A DNA stretch of 64,000 nucleotides from the NCBI RefSeq assembly GCF_026072635.1, contig NZ_AP023081.1:94501-158500 (forward strand), in the 5' to 3' direction. Below, in pieces: positions 1-10,014 of this stretch; within the stretch, counting starts at the first letter, position 1, and each line of letters opens with the position of its first letter. The notes beneath the pieces were generated by a model, which did no database searches, was not told the origin of the DNA, and saw nothing but the letters and a program-made list of their open reading frames with translations. The position numbers and the translations under genes are program-made. This stretch comes from Pseudomonas solani (GTDB lineage Bacteria; Pseudomonadota; Gammaproteobacteria; Pseudomonadales; Pseudomonadaceae).

Positions 1-3000
1 ATACTCAACGAATTAGGAGACAAGAACCAAAGACCGCTATCCTCCTCCGCTAGATTTTTGCGAAATGCAGTTTCAATAGTCTCGAGTATTGAGCCACTTC
101 CGCCTAGATGTTCCGTAAGCGGGTCTCTAAGAGACCTGTCGAACGATCCATTGCTGCCCCAAGGCTGCTTCGCGAATCCGGCAGCCTTGAAACGGTGAAG
201 AGGATCAATCGTTTTGTCAAATGCATACTCCTGCAGCATTGATTCAATCCAACCAACCGCAAGCGCGCGAAGATCTTCTTCAGCGAGATGAATACTGGCA
301 CTTACCAGATCTTGACCTATTTTTTTTAGCTTTGAGCTAACTGGTTCTACGAAACCAATAGTCGTTCCGGCAAGCGAGTAGTAGCTACTACACAAGAGCT
401 TTAACAGAGCGACCTTATATCTTGATGGCAAGTCTTGAGGCAACCCATTTTGTATAAGTGCCTCTTCTAAACTCGAATCGCAATCGCGCTTGAATAGCGC
501 AATAGCATCCTCCACCTTCCTAGCATCTACCCCATCAAATATTGGCAGGTCGAACTCGGTCAAAACTGAAATAAACCCGGTGTAAAGCATCTGAGTAGGA
601 CGTGGCTCTTTCGTCACACCGCGAAGCTTACTGCAGGCTAGTGCGATTGCTTGCCGAAAAACATCTAGCTCGATATCGCGTGGAATATCTCGGGCTAACC
701 GTGCAGCTTTCTGACGGCCGTCAGAAAAAATAAGAACTTTACGGCCCCCATTGGGGTGACGGGAGTCAACTACCCTACTCTCTGGCTGCTTGGCCATCTG
801 TGTTCGGACCAATGTAGTAAACGGTGCTTCACCCTTTGTAATATGGTCCATGATTTTTGATGATTCGCCTTTGCTACTCCTAATCTTACGAGTGCAAACT
901 GGGCAATTATCAAAGGTTATATCTTCACCTACTGCTGGCTTAGCTGGCACTCGAACTTTACGGAACCCTAAGTCTTGTACTGGACGTATTGAATACAGGC
1001 GGCCAGTCGACATATGAAGCCACATATCTCGATGGTGGCTGCGTGGATGAACTTCATCCTCGACAAATATATCAATCGGCATCAGCCGTTCAGTTCCCGC
1101 CTCGGAGAATGGCCCGCTTGGCTCATGCCAAACAAAATTCATATCTTCACTGACATAGCCACGAACAAACGCAGCGCCGCAGTCGCGATGAGTGAGGAAT
1201 TCGAATACCCGCCCTTTTGACTCACAGCCACATTGAGTCAATGGCTTAGTATGTAAACGACCTAAGATTGTAGAACTATTGTGCCCCCCCAACCGACTAG
1301 TGCAATTAGGATCAACACATGCATAAAGGCCTGGCAAGCCTCGATGAAAAAGATGAAGACGAGTTGGTAGCAGCACCCGACCATCAGAGCTTCTCCGTGC
1401 GTGGCTTCCTAATGCTAACAAAGCATCGGTGGCTCTCTCGGAGGTCTCCATCGAGCACTTATCAAAGAGCTTTTGACTAAGACTATCTAGCCTCTCCGCT
1501 TTACCCGATACTAACTCAATAAGTTTTTCAAGAGGTCCAAAGCCAGTCAGGTTTTCAAACAGCCAATCGCGCAGCGATGTGTGATCAGGTCCATTGAAAG
1601 CCTCCCAATCAAGACCAGCAGCTAGGACTGCCACAGCACTCACTGCGCTTGGAAAATCATTCGCAATACGCTGAAATGCGTGCAAGTCGAATGCTGCCAA
1701 AGCGTCCACCTGATCAGCAGTAGCTGTACGCTTTGTTAACCGAGGCTCGTGAGTTCCTTGAATAATCTCAAATTTACGTGGCGAAGTATCTAATAGCCCA
1801 GTTAAGTCACGAGCGAAACGATCGCCATTTGCAGCAGCGATTTCTCCACTACCAAGGCTCGCACTTGTCAGTATGCAACGCATACGTTCCCGAGGAATAT
1901 CTAGGCGAGCACAAAGCCGTCGAATCAGAAGCGCTACCTCTGCTCCACCAGCGCCTCGATACATGTGTGCTTCATCAAGAACAAGAATGAATTCGTTACG
2001 TTGATCGGACTTTAGCCAGCTTTTCGTTTGCTCAAAAATATCGCGCTCAATGGGACGCATCAACATGTACTCGAGCATCGAGTAGTTGGTGATTAGGAGC
2101 TCTGGGCAACGCGCCTGCATCTCATCACGAGTCATTAACTCGCGATCACCTGGCTGGGTTTTTAGTCGCAATTTCCAGTTCTTCTGAATGAACTGTTTTC
2201 CTTCCTTTTTTCCTGAGGCGTACGTCTTAGACTGAGCAGCATCATCCGCATAAAAACCCACTAGATCCTTACTTGGCCAGCGCCCTATACGAACGAGTTC
2301 GCCTCGAACAGCCGGATCATCCGCTATCTTTTTATAAAACTGCTCAAATAGCGGTTTGATGAAACGCTCGTCTCGATCGTGAGAGCGCTTTCCAGGGTAT
2401 GGTGTGCGTCCCGTATAGCTGCCAAAACGAATTGGAGTTTTTCTGCTTTGAGCCAGGATCCCTGCAGCATCCGGATCACCAAAAATACGACGAATTCGCG
2501 AAAGTTGGTCGTTAACCAAAGCGTTCATTGGATATAGGAGCATTGCTCTACATCCAGGCATTGAAGCAGATTCCGGCCTTTCTTCTCCCTCTATAGCCAG
2601 CGTTCCAATCACTGGCATGAGAAAGCTCTCTGTCTTTCCTGAACCAGTACCGGTTGCGATAACAAGATCGGAAGCCTCATTTCCCAGAAATGCAGTAAGA
2701 GCCCGTGACTGATGCTCATATGGACGCGGATACAACCCCAAACTCATCACCGATAACTGGTGAAGAGCCCTGGCAGCAGCGGCTGGAATTGGAAGACTTT
2801 CGTAGGTGTCTCCCGCTTTGTAGACTTGAGTCGCCTCAACATATGGAATCTGAGCAATAGTTTCGTTTGCTTGCAGGAGTGCGCGCCGCTCTCTGACTAG
2901 TCCTTCATCACGGATGTGGTACTGCGCCTCGATATACTGCCTCAGGCTTTCAGTCAAATTCTTTGCTGTTTCGTGCACACCAGTAGCATCAGTTTTCATT

Positions 3001-3014
3001 GAGGTACTGCTCAT
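1..3014 (-). CDS. druE: Druantia helicase DruE, N-terminal ~1004 residues (cut by window edge)
   Basis: Large superfamily 2 helicase, the hallmark protein of Druantia anti-phage systems. The frame is open from an ATG at 3014 to the window edge with no stop, so the rest of the protein (including the DUF1998 region expected in this family) lies outside. Visible motifs are Walker A GTGSGKT at about residues 122-128, the DEAH box (LDEAHMY) at about 347-350, paired cysteines that could bind zinc (CVDPNC near 565, CGC near 593, CPVC near 704), and FSDGRQKAARLARD near 760 at the start of the second helicase lobe. The ATG overlaps the druD stop in an ATGA, so translation is probably coupled. Family knowledge: DruE is the motor of all Druantia types. 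Which type is decided by the neighbours; druA-D make this type I. Confidence 0.9.
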   Translation of the reverse strand, partial: MSSTSMKTDATGVHETAKNLTESLRQYIEAQYHIRDEGLVRERRALLQANETIAQIPYVEATQVYKAGDTYESLPIPAAAARALHQLSVMSLGLYPRPYEHQSRALTAFLGNEASDLVIATGTGSGKTESFLMPVIGTLAIEGEERPESASMPGCRAMLLYPMNALVNDQLSRIRRIFGDPDAAGILAQSRKTPIRFGSYTGRTPYPGKRSHDRDERFIKPLFEQFYKKIADDPAVRGELVRIGRWPSKDLVGFYADDAAQSKTYASGKKEGKQFIQKNWKLRLKTQPGDRELMTRDEMQARCPELLITNYSMLEYMLMRPIERDIFEQTKSWLKSDQRNEFILVLDEAHMYRGAGGAEVALLIRRLCARLDIPRERMRCILTSASLGSGEIAAANGDRFARDLTGLLDTSPRKFEIIQGTHEPRLTKRTATADQVDALAAFDLHAFQRIANDFPSAVSAVAVLAAGLDWEAFNGPDHTSLRDWLFENLTGFGPLEKLIELVSGKAERLDSLSQKLFDKCSMETSERATDALLALGSHARRSSDGRVLLPTRLHLFHRGLPGLYACVDPNCTSRLGGHNSSTILGRLHTKPLTQCGCESKGRVFEFLTHRDCGAAFVRGYVSEDMNFVWHEPSGPFSEAGTERLMPIDIFVEDEVHPRSHHRDMWLHMSTGRLYSIRPVQDLGFRKVRVPAKPAVGEDITFDNCPVCTRKIRSSKGESSKIMDHITKGEAPFTTLVRTQMAKQPESRVVDSRHPNGGRKVLIFSDGRQKAARLARDIPRDIELDVFRQAIALACSKLRGVTKEPRPTQMLYTGFISVLTEFDLPIFDGVDARKVEDAIALFKRDCDSSLEEALIQNGLPQDLPSRYKVALLKLLCSSYYSLAGTTIGFVEPVSSKLKKIGQDLVSASIHLAEEDLRALAVGWIESMLQEYAFDKTIDPLHRFKAAGFAKQPWGSNGSFDRSLRDPLTEHLGGSGSILETIETAFRKNLAEEDSGLWFLSPNSLS

Positions 3015-4045
3015 GTCCCACTCCCTTGTGCGCCTTGGCGCTCGACCCAAACAATGCCCAACCCATTAAGTGCATGCCGCACGATGGGGAGCGCCTCCAT
3101 AGGTATTACATATATCCTCAACCCCGGATGATCACCCTCCGGCCTAGGAAGCTCCCAACCCAATAACAACGTCTTTTCCTGCTCCGGCGGTAGCCGACGA
3201 TATAGCCGAAGCTTCACAAAGCTGCTGAATATTTCAGCCTCCACCCTTACAGAGCAACCAGCTTGTATATCCAATTGGAATCGAAGACGCCGGGCATCGG
3301 TAGAATCAATCGATGCCATCCTCTGCAACGCTCCATTAAAGAAAGCGCCTATGAAATACGAAATCTTTTTTCCCGTTTGGCACTTGGCCAAGTGAACCCC
3401 CTCGACGCTGGGCACACTAGCAAGGTCTAACCAACGCCCGCTCAAGTAAACCGATACTGGCTCTAAATCATAGGGCTGGGTGAAGCGTGCTTTTGCCGCA
3501 GTAAGCAATCTGGAAGACCAGACACCAAGCCCCTCAATAGGTGCACCAATCCACTCTTCGGGATCACAAGCGTCTACCAACCCATCACATGTTTCGGTTG
3601 AAACCACACGCGCCCGGCCACATACTTTTGTAGGAACAGGAAAGATGGGCGATGGACCACCACCAACAAGAATCATACGGCCATTCGTAGCTCTAACGGC
3701 GCATGGTTGTGGCGTCAACCAACCACCATCTACCCGCACCAAATCACCGAGCCTACCCAAGCTATCTAGGACTTCCATCACCCCTGGACTAGAGTCATCG
3801 ACGACATCTTCCAACAGGCTTGGCCAAACTGGAGATAGGCGTTTGCGCACAATGCTGGTCAAACGGAGCGACGCCGCTGGCTCCCAAGCACCGCTCCCCT
3901 CAACCGGCACTGAGCATAAGTATGAGGCCGCTCTCAGGCACTCTGAGATAGCGGCAATACGCAGTCCCTCCCCAATGAAGGGACAGCCGAGCTCCGAGGC
4001 TAGATGCTTCTTGGCCTGTTCACGGGCCGCCGCCTGCCACTTCAT
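3011..4045 (-). CDS. druD: Druantia type I protein DruD
   Basis: 344-residue protein in the fourth position of the Druantia operon. I recognise no domain in it. There is no signal peptide or membrane segment, so it should be cytoplasmic. It is called DruD from its position between DruC and DruE, its size, and the identity of the flanking genes, not from a motif. The ATG at 4045 has a GAGGGG ribosome site five bases upstream and overlaps the stop at 4042-4044 of the upstream frame (ATGA). Its own stop overlaps the druE start in the same way. Codon use is mixed and more A/T-tolerant than in the core genes, like the rest of the island. Confidence 0.75.
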   Translation of the reverse strand: MKWQAAAREQAKKHLASELGCPFIGEGLRIAAISECLRAASYLCSVPVEGSGAWEPAASLRLTSIVRKRLSPVWPSLLEDVVDDSSPGVMEVLDSLGRLGDLVRVDGGWLTPQPCAVRATNGRMILVGGGPSPIFPVPTKVCGRARVVSTETCDGLVDACDPEEWIGAPIEGLGVWSSRLLTAAKARFTQPYDLEPVSVYLSGRWLDLASVPSVEGVHLAKCQTGKKISYFIGAFFNGALQRMASIDSTDARRLRFQLDIQAGCSVRVEAEIFSSFVKLRLYRRLPPEQEKTLLLGWELPRPEGDHPGLRIYVIPMEALPIVRHALNGLGIVWVERQGAQGSGT

Positions 4046-5954
4046 CTAGGCCCCTCGAAGTGGGCTGGCTCGGATTGCTTATGTACAATTATTCGGTCGG
4101 CGATATCAGTGATCTCGTTTACTGGCCCACCTGAAGATTTAGCCCAGGGAAGAGCCCACAACTTCAGAACGGCGTACAGGTCGTCCTCTTCACTGCCCCC
4201 GGGGTAACGCGCAAACGCAGGTATGCGCGCTCTGCGCTCCGCATCCAAAGATTGCCAGGGATGAAGTTGGCTTCCTTGAGTAAGTCCTTCAAGTCCGTCA
4301 CAACGGCGCTGGATATGTCGTCGTCAAAGCCCTTGAGCTGGCTCCATGAATCGCATTTAAGGTAACCATATTTCAGTGCTGGCAATGTAGAAGACACTGC
4401 CCGCATTGGCCATGCATCGGTATCAAATACGGGACCAAGCTCGGCAAGTGTGCCTCCATCAGGAAATGCCGCAGGCCCATGTGCCCATGAGGCAATAAAT
4501 ACCAAACGAAGATGGACAGCTGTGGATAGTTGGCGACGAGCGACCACATCACGAAGTGCATACCCGTAGATCTCAAAAGCGGAACGATTAGCGCCCTTCA
4601 AAACCAGACAGCCCGACGTATCAGCAACCATTTCAAGGCACTCAGCCGCCACTTCGTCAGAGATAAGACCGACAGGGACTCTCCACTCATGGAATATTGG
4701 TCCACCGATAGCTGCAGCAACACTGTCAACTACTAGGTCTGCAAGCGATCCTGAAAACTGGACCAACTGGCCCGCAGCAAGTGCGGCAAGTATCTGCCTA
4801 GCTACAAGAATCGCACTACCTTTAACTATCCCACAGGCTTGTAAGTTACGCGATATTAGTTCGCACGCGACTTCGACAGTATGAATTTCGACAATAGGAC
4901 CTTGTGGTTCAGATTCGAAAAGGCGGATGTGATTTTGGCTTGATCCCGAGTCAGAGTCAGAGTCAGAGTCAGAGTGCACCTTACTAATATTGACTTGGAA
5001 CGCCTCAAAGCGATCAGACAACAGGGCTACTGTTTCGACGATCTTAGCCCACTCCGAATCTAACAAACTTATATGGTTAGTAAGATCATTAAGCTTTGAA
5101 AACTGTACTAACGAGTCCTCCCATCCCTTGGCCCTATCTGAAATCTCGTTTAAATTCTGCCTCATTAACAATGCGTTGCGATCAGATACTGCAACTGCCT
5201 CAGCCGTTACCTGCGTTATCTCATCAACGGTCCGTAAGCGCTCCGCAAGTTGCTCGGAACTACGAGCCATTTTTTCCACAAGCAGGCGAAGCTCAGCGAG
5301 ATCCTCCGAGGATCTCATCGCACTCAAGGCAGCTTCATCTAAGCCTTGGATAAAGCTGCTGACTTTAGAAAACAGTAGATCAATTCGTTCAGTTACCTCG
5401 TCGGCTGCGGCCTCAGCTATCTCAAAATAACCTTCGATCTTGCTCAAACGTCCCGGGAGTTCATCAACCATACGGTCTCGAGCGAGAGTGGACGCGGGAC
5501 GAAAACGCCCTAGCGCAACTTGCGTGTCAACGTGATCGGCAAAACCGCTAAATGAGATTAATCGCTCTATTGTCTCACGCGGCACATCTGGAAACTGATC
5601 CGCCAACGTTCTTAATAGCAATGGCCCAGCATCATCTGCTGGGAGAGAGCGGTCACCAGCAGGAAAGTCTTCGCCTATATGGCTTTTCGCCCAAGCAATC
5701 CAAAAATTGGCGAAAGTTTTCCAATCAGCTTCACTTTTCTGACCGCCTTGAGGATTTACAACATGCCCAATTAGCCGCTTTTGCTTCTCTTTGAACTCAC
5801 TAGGAGATCCACTTCTAAACCCGGATATAGCAGGCTGTCGATCATAAAATGCTTTTCGAAAAACCTGTGGTATCTCATCTATAAATTCGGCAACTTTATT
5901 TTGTCCGAATGCAGAGATTCGATCCCTTGCCTCCTGGCAGTACTGGTAGCTCAT
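4042..5954 (-). CDS. druC: Druantia type I protein DruC, C-terminus in a shifted frame
   Basis: The uninterrupted frame covers 4164-5954 (596 residues). It then ends in an unnatural tail (VKRTTCTPF), while the -1 frame stays open to 4042 with sensible coding content (GGSEEDDLYAVLKLWALPW). Adding one G to the G5 run at about 4197-4201 joins the two into a 637-residue protein whose stop overlaps the druD start as ATGA, just like the other coupled junctions. I therefore annotate the whole span. Residues about 190-330 look like a long coiled coil rich in E, Q, L and S, followed by a DSDSDSDSDS linker encoded by a hexanucleotide repeat. No enzyme motif is visible. The start ATG at 5954 overlaps the druB stop. 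The shift could be an assembly error, a mutation or programmed slippage. Confidence 0.75.
4948..4975. repeat. Hexanucleotide microsatellite inside druC
   Basis: Four and two-thirds tandem copies of GAGTCA (plus strand) encode an alternating Asp-Ser linker between the DruC coiled coil and its C-terminal domain. Because the unit is six bases, gain or loss of copies changes linker length by two residues without breaking the frame. Confidence 0.9.
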
Positions 5955-7714
5955 ACTGAGAAACCCTCTCCAATAGATTTTATTTCAAATCCGCATGCAA
6001 GGATTTCCCTCGCGAGAGTACGGTAGTTCGGTATCAATGCTGGTTTTAACTTAATTGATAAGAACGCCTGGACCAATGTTTGGTCGTCAGTGGCGTGACT
6101 AAGAGGCGCACCAACCTGCAGCTGGAGCATAAAGCTGCCCAACCTCCGTCGGAGAGCGGGATCAAGAATTGGCGCTAGCTTACTGGTTAAAAGCTCGCTC
6201 GCGCCGGATAGACGTAACCGTCCAAAACCACCAAAATCGAGATCGACGTGGAAAAACTCGTCAAGCAAATAACCAATAAGATCGGCCTGTATTTGAGAAG
6301 ATAGCAGGCGCTGATGCGGGCTGTGTGGAGCAAGCGTATCGCTTGCTGATATTTGAAAACTTACAGGCACTGAGGCGCGCTCGGCATAGAAAACTCCATG
6401 TGTACCGGGCGGCATCGCGAGATACTCCAGTGTCATTTCTTGCGACCTGGCAGCTTCTACATACTCTTTGCATCTATGTTTTAACAATGGTACGACGATG
6501 CGCATGCCATCATTATTCTTAAATGCTACTTCCACTCCAGGGAAACCCAAAGTAGTCCTAGGCTGAAATGTTCGCGAGAGAAACTTCCCAGTTTCAAGAC
6601 TTTCAGTTTTGGAAACTCTAACAATGGGTATATCACCGGGGGACAGAGTAAATAATGCCGGTGATCGATCAGTGCCAACTGCGGCGAGTCGGCTCCCTCC
6701 TCCAAACACCAACATTTTTGGCCCAACATCTTGCCGCCCCACAGGCATCATATGGGCAGACAAAATTATAGAGGTGGACTTGACACACTCAATCGTGTTG
6801 AGACTTGAGTTGCGCGCCAAAAATGGCCACACCAAAGTAATGGTGGGTGTTGGGGGGGTGACGTTCAATCCTGTAAAAGACTGTAGCCACTCTAAGCATT
6901 CCGTGGACGGTGACTCTGGAATAGTTACAAGAACCAGATTCCAACCTTTGCGGCTTTGAAATTTATCCTGGATTAGCTCATCTGGAAACTCAGGAATTAT
7001 AGGCTCTGTCCACAACAGAGCATATGTTTCTGTTTCTATAAGCTCATGTGCCCGAGGAAACCCCAGAGCTCCACTTCCGCCCGAAGCGGTGAATACAGCG
7101 GCCCCTAAAGATGGCAAGCCTCGACATTCTCTTTCCACGCACTCAACAAAATTCCGATCAGGATTTCCTTGGAAGGAGACTATTCGGAAATTATCGACAG
7201 AGAGTTCCGCCAAAAGGCGGCGGCCGGCGGTCATTCCACGCATGTTGACTTGCTGCTGTACTCCCCCACCCACGTCGACAATAACACTTGCATCGCATGC
7301 ACGACATGTAGGGAGAACCAGTTCTAAATACCATGCCGCGCGATTATGCCCCTTATCAATCTTGAGGCGCAGATCCATCCGCCGCATAGCGTGAGCAGGG
7401 AGGGCGTTGCCCACGCCATTCGCACTATATTGACCAGGCACATAGTTCTCACACTGTGACGAGCCATATCCGGGCCAATGAGCAAAGCACTTTTTACGTT
7501 TGCGCCCCGCCCCTCTATGCGACACTCTAGCTTTGCAAATCGGGCACACATAGTATCCAGCACCTGATGTGCTCTCCGCCGACTCAATCTCGTTAGTTAA
7601 TGTGTTAACGGCGTAATCCAACGCGTATCCCCTTGCGTCCCTAACTCCTTGAGGCGCTCCTAAGCTTCTCCCCCTGTTCGGCCTGGGTTCGAAGGAGTTG
7701 CGCTTGACTACCAA
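5951..7714 (-). CDS. druB: Druantia type I protein DruB
   Basis: 587-residue protein following druA. Near its N-terminus (about residues 54-95) it has a cysteine/histidine cluster, CPICKARVSHRG then KCFAHWPG and QCENY, which looks like a zinc-binding knuckle. The rest has no motif I recognise. The longest frame begins at a TTG (7714), overlaps druA by 74 bases and has no clear ribosome site. A second TTG at 7621 lies 20 bases after the druA stop with AAGGGG just upstream and is a good alternative start; it would leave the zinc cluster intact. The stop overlaps the druC start (ATGA). Assigned as DruB from order and size beside a recognisable DruA. Confidence 0.8.
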   Translation of the reverse strand: MVVKRNSFEPRPNRGRSLGAPQGVRDARGYALDYAVNTLTNEIESAESTSGAGYYVCPICKARVSHRGAGRKRKKCFAHWPGYGSSQCENYVPGQYSANGVGNALPAHAMRRMDLRLKIDKGHNRAAWYLELVLPTCRACDASVIVDVGGGVQQQVNMRGMTAGRRLLAELSVDNFRIVSFQGNPDRNFVECVERECRGLPSLGAAVFTASGGSGALGFPRAHELIETETYALLWTEPIIPEFPDELIQDKFQSRKGWNLVLVTIPESPSTECLEWLQSFTGLNVTPPTPTITLVWPFLARNSSLNTIECVKSTSIILSAHMMPVGRQDVGPKMLVFGGGSRLAAVGTDRSPALFTLSPGDIPIVRVSKTESLETGKFLSRTFQPRTTLGFPGVEVAFKNNDGMRIVVPLLKHRCKEYVEAARSQEMTLEYLAMPPGTHGVFYAERASVPVSFQISASDTLAPHSPHQRLLSSQIQADLIGYLLDEFFHVDLDFGGFGRLRLSGASELLTSKLAPILDPALRRRLGSFMLQLQVGAPLSHATDDQTLVQAFLSIKLKPALIPNYRTLAREILACGFEIKSIGEGFSV

Positions 7715-8870
7715 ACAAATCGATAAGATTAGCCAACGTCCAATTCTTATAATCTGTAACGTTCATGGCCCTAGGAATCACCCAGCGGTCCATTGCCATA
7801 TCAGCTATTTGCCTTACAGACCTCAGAGAGCCAATATCGGGAGTCCCCTTTCCAGCCTGCAGAATTTTCGTCGCGTTACATGCCAACTGGCAAATAAAGA
7901 CTTCACGCTGAATCCCATGCTTCATCAAATCATCCTTAAAGCCGAGTGCAGAGAGTGCGGCACGAGTAGTCCGCAATCGCCAATTAGGCCCCTGGCCGAA
8001 AGCATGTTGATCCGCATAGGTATGATCAATGTGACGGAGATAATCACGCATTTCGATAAATAACCAGTCAGGGATGTGAAAATGCCCCCACCCCCCGGTG
8101 TAACCAATAGATTTAAGGTACTCAGTACCATCCAACTTAAGTCGGTTGTAAACGGAAGATCGACCCATCGATGACGTTGTGATGATGGAGAGCAGACGAG
8201 CTTTTTTTTCCTGCTGAGAAATTATTCCCGTCGAGTCGCCATACATCTTGGAAAAATCGTCATAGATATCGCGACTGCGCAGCAAACAAGCAATAAGCTT
8301 CCCACAAAGCAGAGTGTTGTACGGAGGAAGCGCACCTAAGACATAAGCATCCATAAGATTGACAAGCCGCTTACCTCGATCCTGTGTGGTCCATCCAATG
8401 AACTTGTCTCTTACAGCAAGATTAAAGACTGGGTCACCAATAGCAATGATCCCCATTAACTTGCCATTGCTAGCGTCCCAGACAAGATAACGAAGGCGCC
8501 GTCCAAATCCATTTGATACAGGGACAGACCAAGAGAGAGAGGCAAGCCTGAATAAATCGCTCTGCCAAGTGGACGAGGCCACCCGCTCCAAAACTGGGGT
8601 AATTTTCCCCGGGTTTACATCAGTACCTGATGCGAAATATCGCAGAAGCTTTCCAGCTGATTTGACGATGAATTTCTCGTTAGCAAGCAGACGCTCTTCT
8701 CGCTGGGCACTGTGCAGCGTGCGAATCGCATCTTTACTATTGCCTGGAGCGGCTAGCGCCCCCTCAGGCGTTCTCGTAAAACCCAACGAATGCAAATGCT
8801 CCCGAAGCTTTCTTTTGAGGCTAGCTTCCCTGAGATTCACACCAATAACGATTGCGTTGCCGTGTGGCAT
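7641..8870 (-). CDS. druA: Druantia anti-phage protein DruA (DUF4338)
   Basis: 409-residue protein with the DUF4338 signature of DruA: GRRLRYLVWD, then GKLMGIIAIGDP, then RDKFIGW and the NTLLCGKLIACLL segment, at about residues 135-235. DruA is the marker of type I Druantia. Its biochemical role is not something I can state. The frame extends upstream to 8978, but the ATG at 8870 is chosen because AGGAAG (8878-8883) sits at the right distance and the extra N-terminus looks non-coding. First gene of the five-gene operon; a promoter must lie between here and the tRNA terminator. Confidence 0.9.
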   Translation of the reverse strand: MPHGNAIVIGVNLREASLKRKLREHLHSLGFTRTPEGALAAPGNSKDAIRTLHSAQREERLLANEKFIVKSAGKLLRYFASGTDVNPGKITPVLERVASSTWQSDLFRLASLSWSVPVSNGFGRRLRYLVWDASNGKLMGIIAIGDPVFNLAVRDKFIGWTTQDRGKRLVNLMDAYVLGALPPYNTLLCGKLIACLLRSRDIYDDFSKMYGDSTGIISQQEKKARLLSIITTSSMGRSSVYNRLKLDGTEYLKSIGYTGGWGHFHIPDWLFIEMRDYLRHIDHTYADQHAFGQGPNWRLRTTRAALSALGFKDDLMKHGIQREVFICQLACNATKILQAGKGTPDIGSLRSVRQIADMAMDRWVIPRAMNVTDYKNWTLANLIDLFGSQAQLLRTQAEQGEKLRSASRS

Positions 8871-9455
8871 TGATTTGCTTCCTGCCCGGAAATGATCCTT
8901 TCGAGCGGTTCTTACGCCTATGTATCCACGACTATCAGAATCGAGGCATCCTACACGGCATACATACAGATAGAGCAATATGCCATCATCGGCCCTCCCT
9001 TAAAACCATTGGCTGACCATCCGAAGCAATAACACTCGTGAGAGCCCCTAACATAGGGCCTGGTAGCCGATTTTAACCTGCTTTTCCCACGACGCTATGG
9101 GCTACCATCTGAGCCCAATTTGGCAAGCCTGAACTCAACAGCTTGTGCATAGACGCAACCACGCTCCAGCTCCGAGCGCGTAGGAAGCCAACCTAACCTC
9201 CATTCCTTAGCATTCACGGCAAGCAACGCGGCTTCGCCTTGTTGACGCTCAAACGATGCTCCGGCATGGCAATGAAGAAATCCGCAGCCCCCTTCACTAA
9301 CCCATGCAGAATTATTAAACCAATAAGTTTAGTAATAGATTTTGGCAAGCCATTTACGTCACTGCTTCGGCTGCAATCTAGGTTTTGCCTGCCCCTAGGG
9401 GTAGCGCGGCAAAGCCCGCTTATCCCTTTACCGCAATCGCTAAAAACTCGCCCAT
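8871..9455. other. Island end region between druA and the tRNA terminator
   Basis: 585 bases without a convincing gene and without an integrase. It should hold the druA promoter, but I see no clear -35/-10 pair. An 8-base inverted repeat (TGGTAGCC at 9061-9068, GGCTACCA at 9100-9107) flanks 31 bases and could be an operator. On the minus strand a frame is open from about 9330 to a TAG at 9095-9097 with protein-like composition (includes KEWRLGWLPTRSELERG) but no ATG; a GTG at 9217 would give about 40 residues. It may be a gene remnant. Confidence 0.5.
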
Positions 9456-9492
9456 AAAAAAACCCAGCCACCGTTAAGTGGCTGGGTTTTTT
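9456..9492 (-). terminator. Rho-independent terminator after tRNA-Pro
   Basis: CCCAGCCAC and GTGGCTGGG form a 9-base stem with loop CGTTAA, flanked by A-runs and T-runs on both sides, so it can act in either direction. It lies 5 bases past the tRNA CCA end. Confidence 0.9.
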
Positions 9493-9497
9493 GAATA

Positions 9498-9575
<78 letters not shown>

Positions 9576-9657
9576 CTTTGTTGCTTGCCCCGCTTTGCGG
9601 AACGGAGCGAACTATACTTTAAGCGTTTGAATTGTGGAAGGTTTTTTTCAGGTTTTT

Positions 9658-10014
9658 TTACTTACGCAGAACCATGAGGACGTCTTCAAGCTCGGCGATG
9701 GTCTGCCGGATGAGCTGCTTGTATTGGGTGGTGTCGTCCTTCGCTTCGTCACCGGAGAGACGCTGGCGCGCCCCGCCGATGGTAAAGCCCTGGTCGTATA
9801 GCAGCGCCCGGATCTGCCGAATCATCAGCACATCCTGGCGCTGGTAGTAGCGCCGGTTGCCGCGTCGTTTTACCGGGTTGAGCTGGGGAAATTCCTGCTC
9901 CCAGTAACGCAGCACGTGGGGCTTGACTGCGCAGAGCTCGCTGACCTCGCCAATAGTGAAGTAACGCTTGCCGGGGATTGTCGGCAATTCGTCGTTATGA
10001 CTTGGTTCCAGCAT
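9658..10014 (-). CDS. MerR-family transcriptional regulator
   Basis: 118-residue DNA-binding protein. The N-terminal winged helix-turn-helix runs from about residue 18 ([27 protein letters not shown]) with the typical RRGNRRYY wing. A short helical C-terminus follows, without the metal-binding cysteines of MerR itself. It is the conserved last gene of the thrS-to-ihfA operon in pseudomonads. Its ATG at 10014 lies inside the 3' end of ihfA (20-base overlap once the ihfA frame is restored), so it is translationally linked to ihfA. The target is unknown. Confidence 0.9.

Noticed and set aside
9118..9354. Direct repeat TTTGGCAAGCC as an attachment site
   Set aside because: Only 11 bases, both copies lie inside the same spacer, and no integrase is present to support it.
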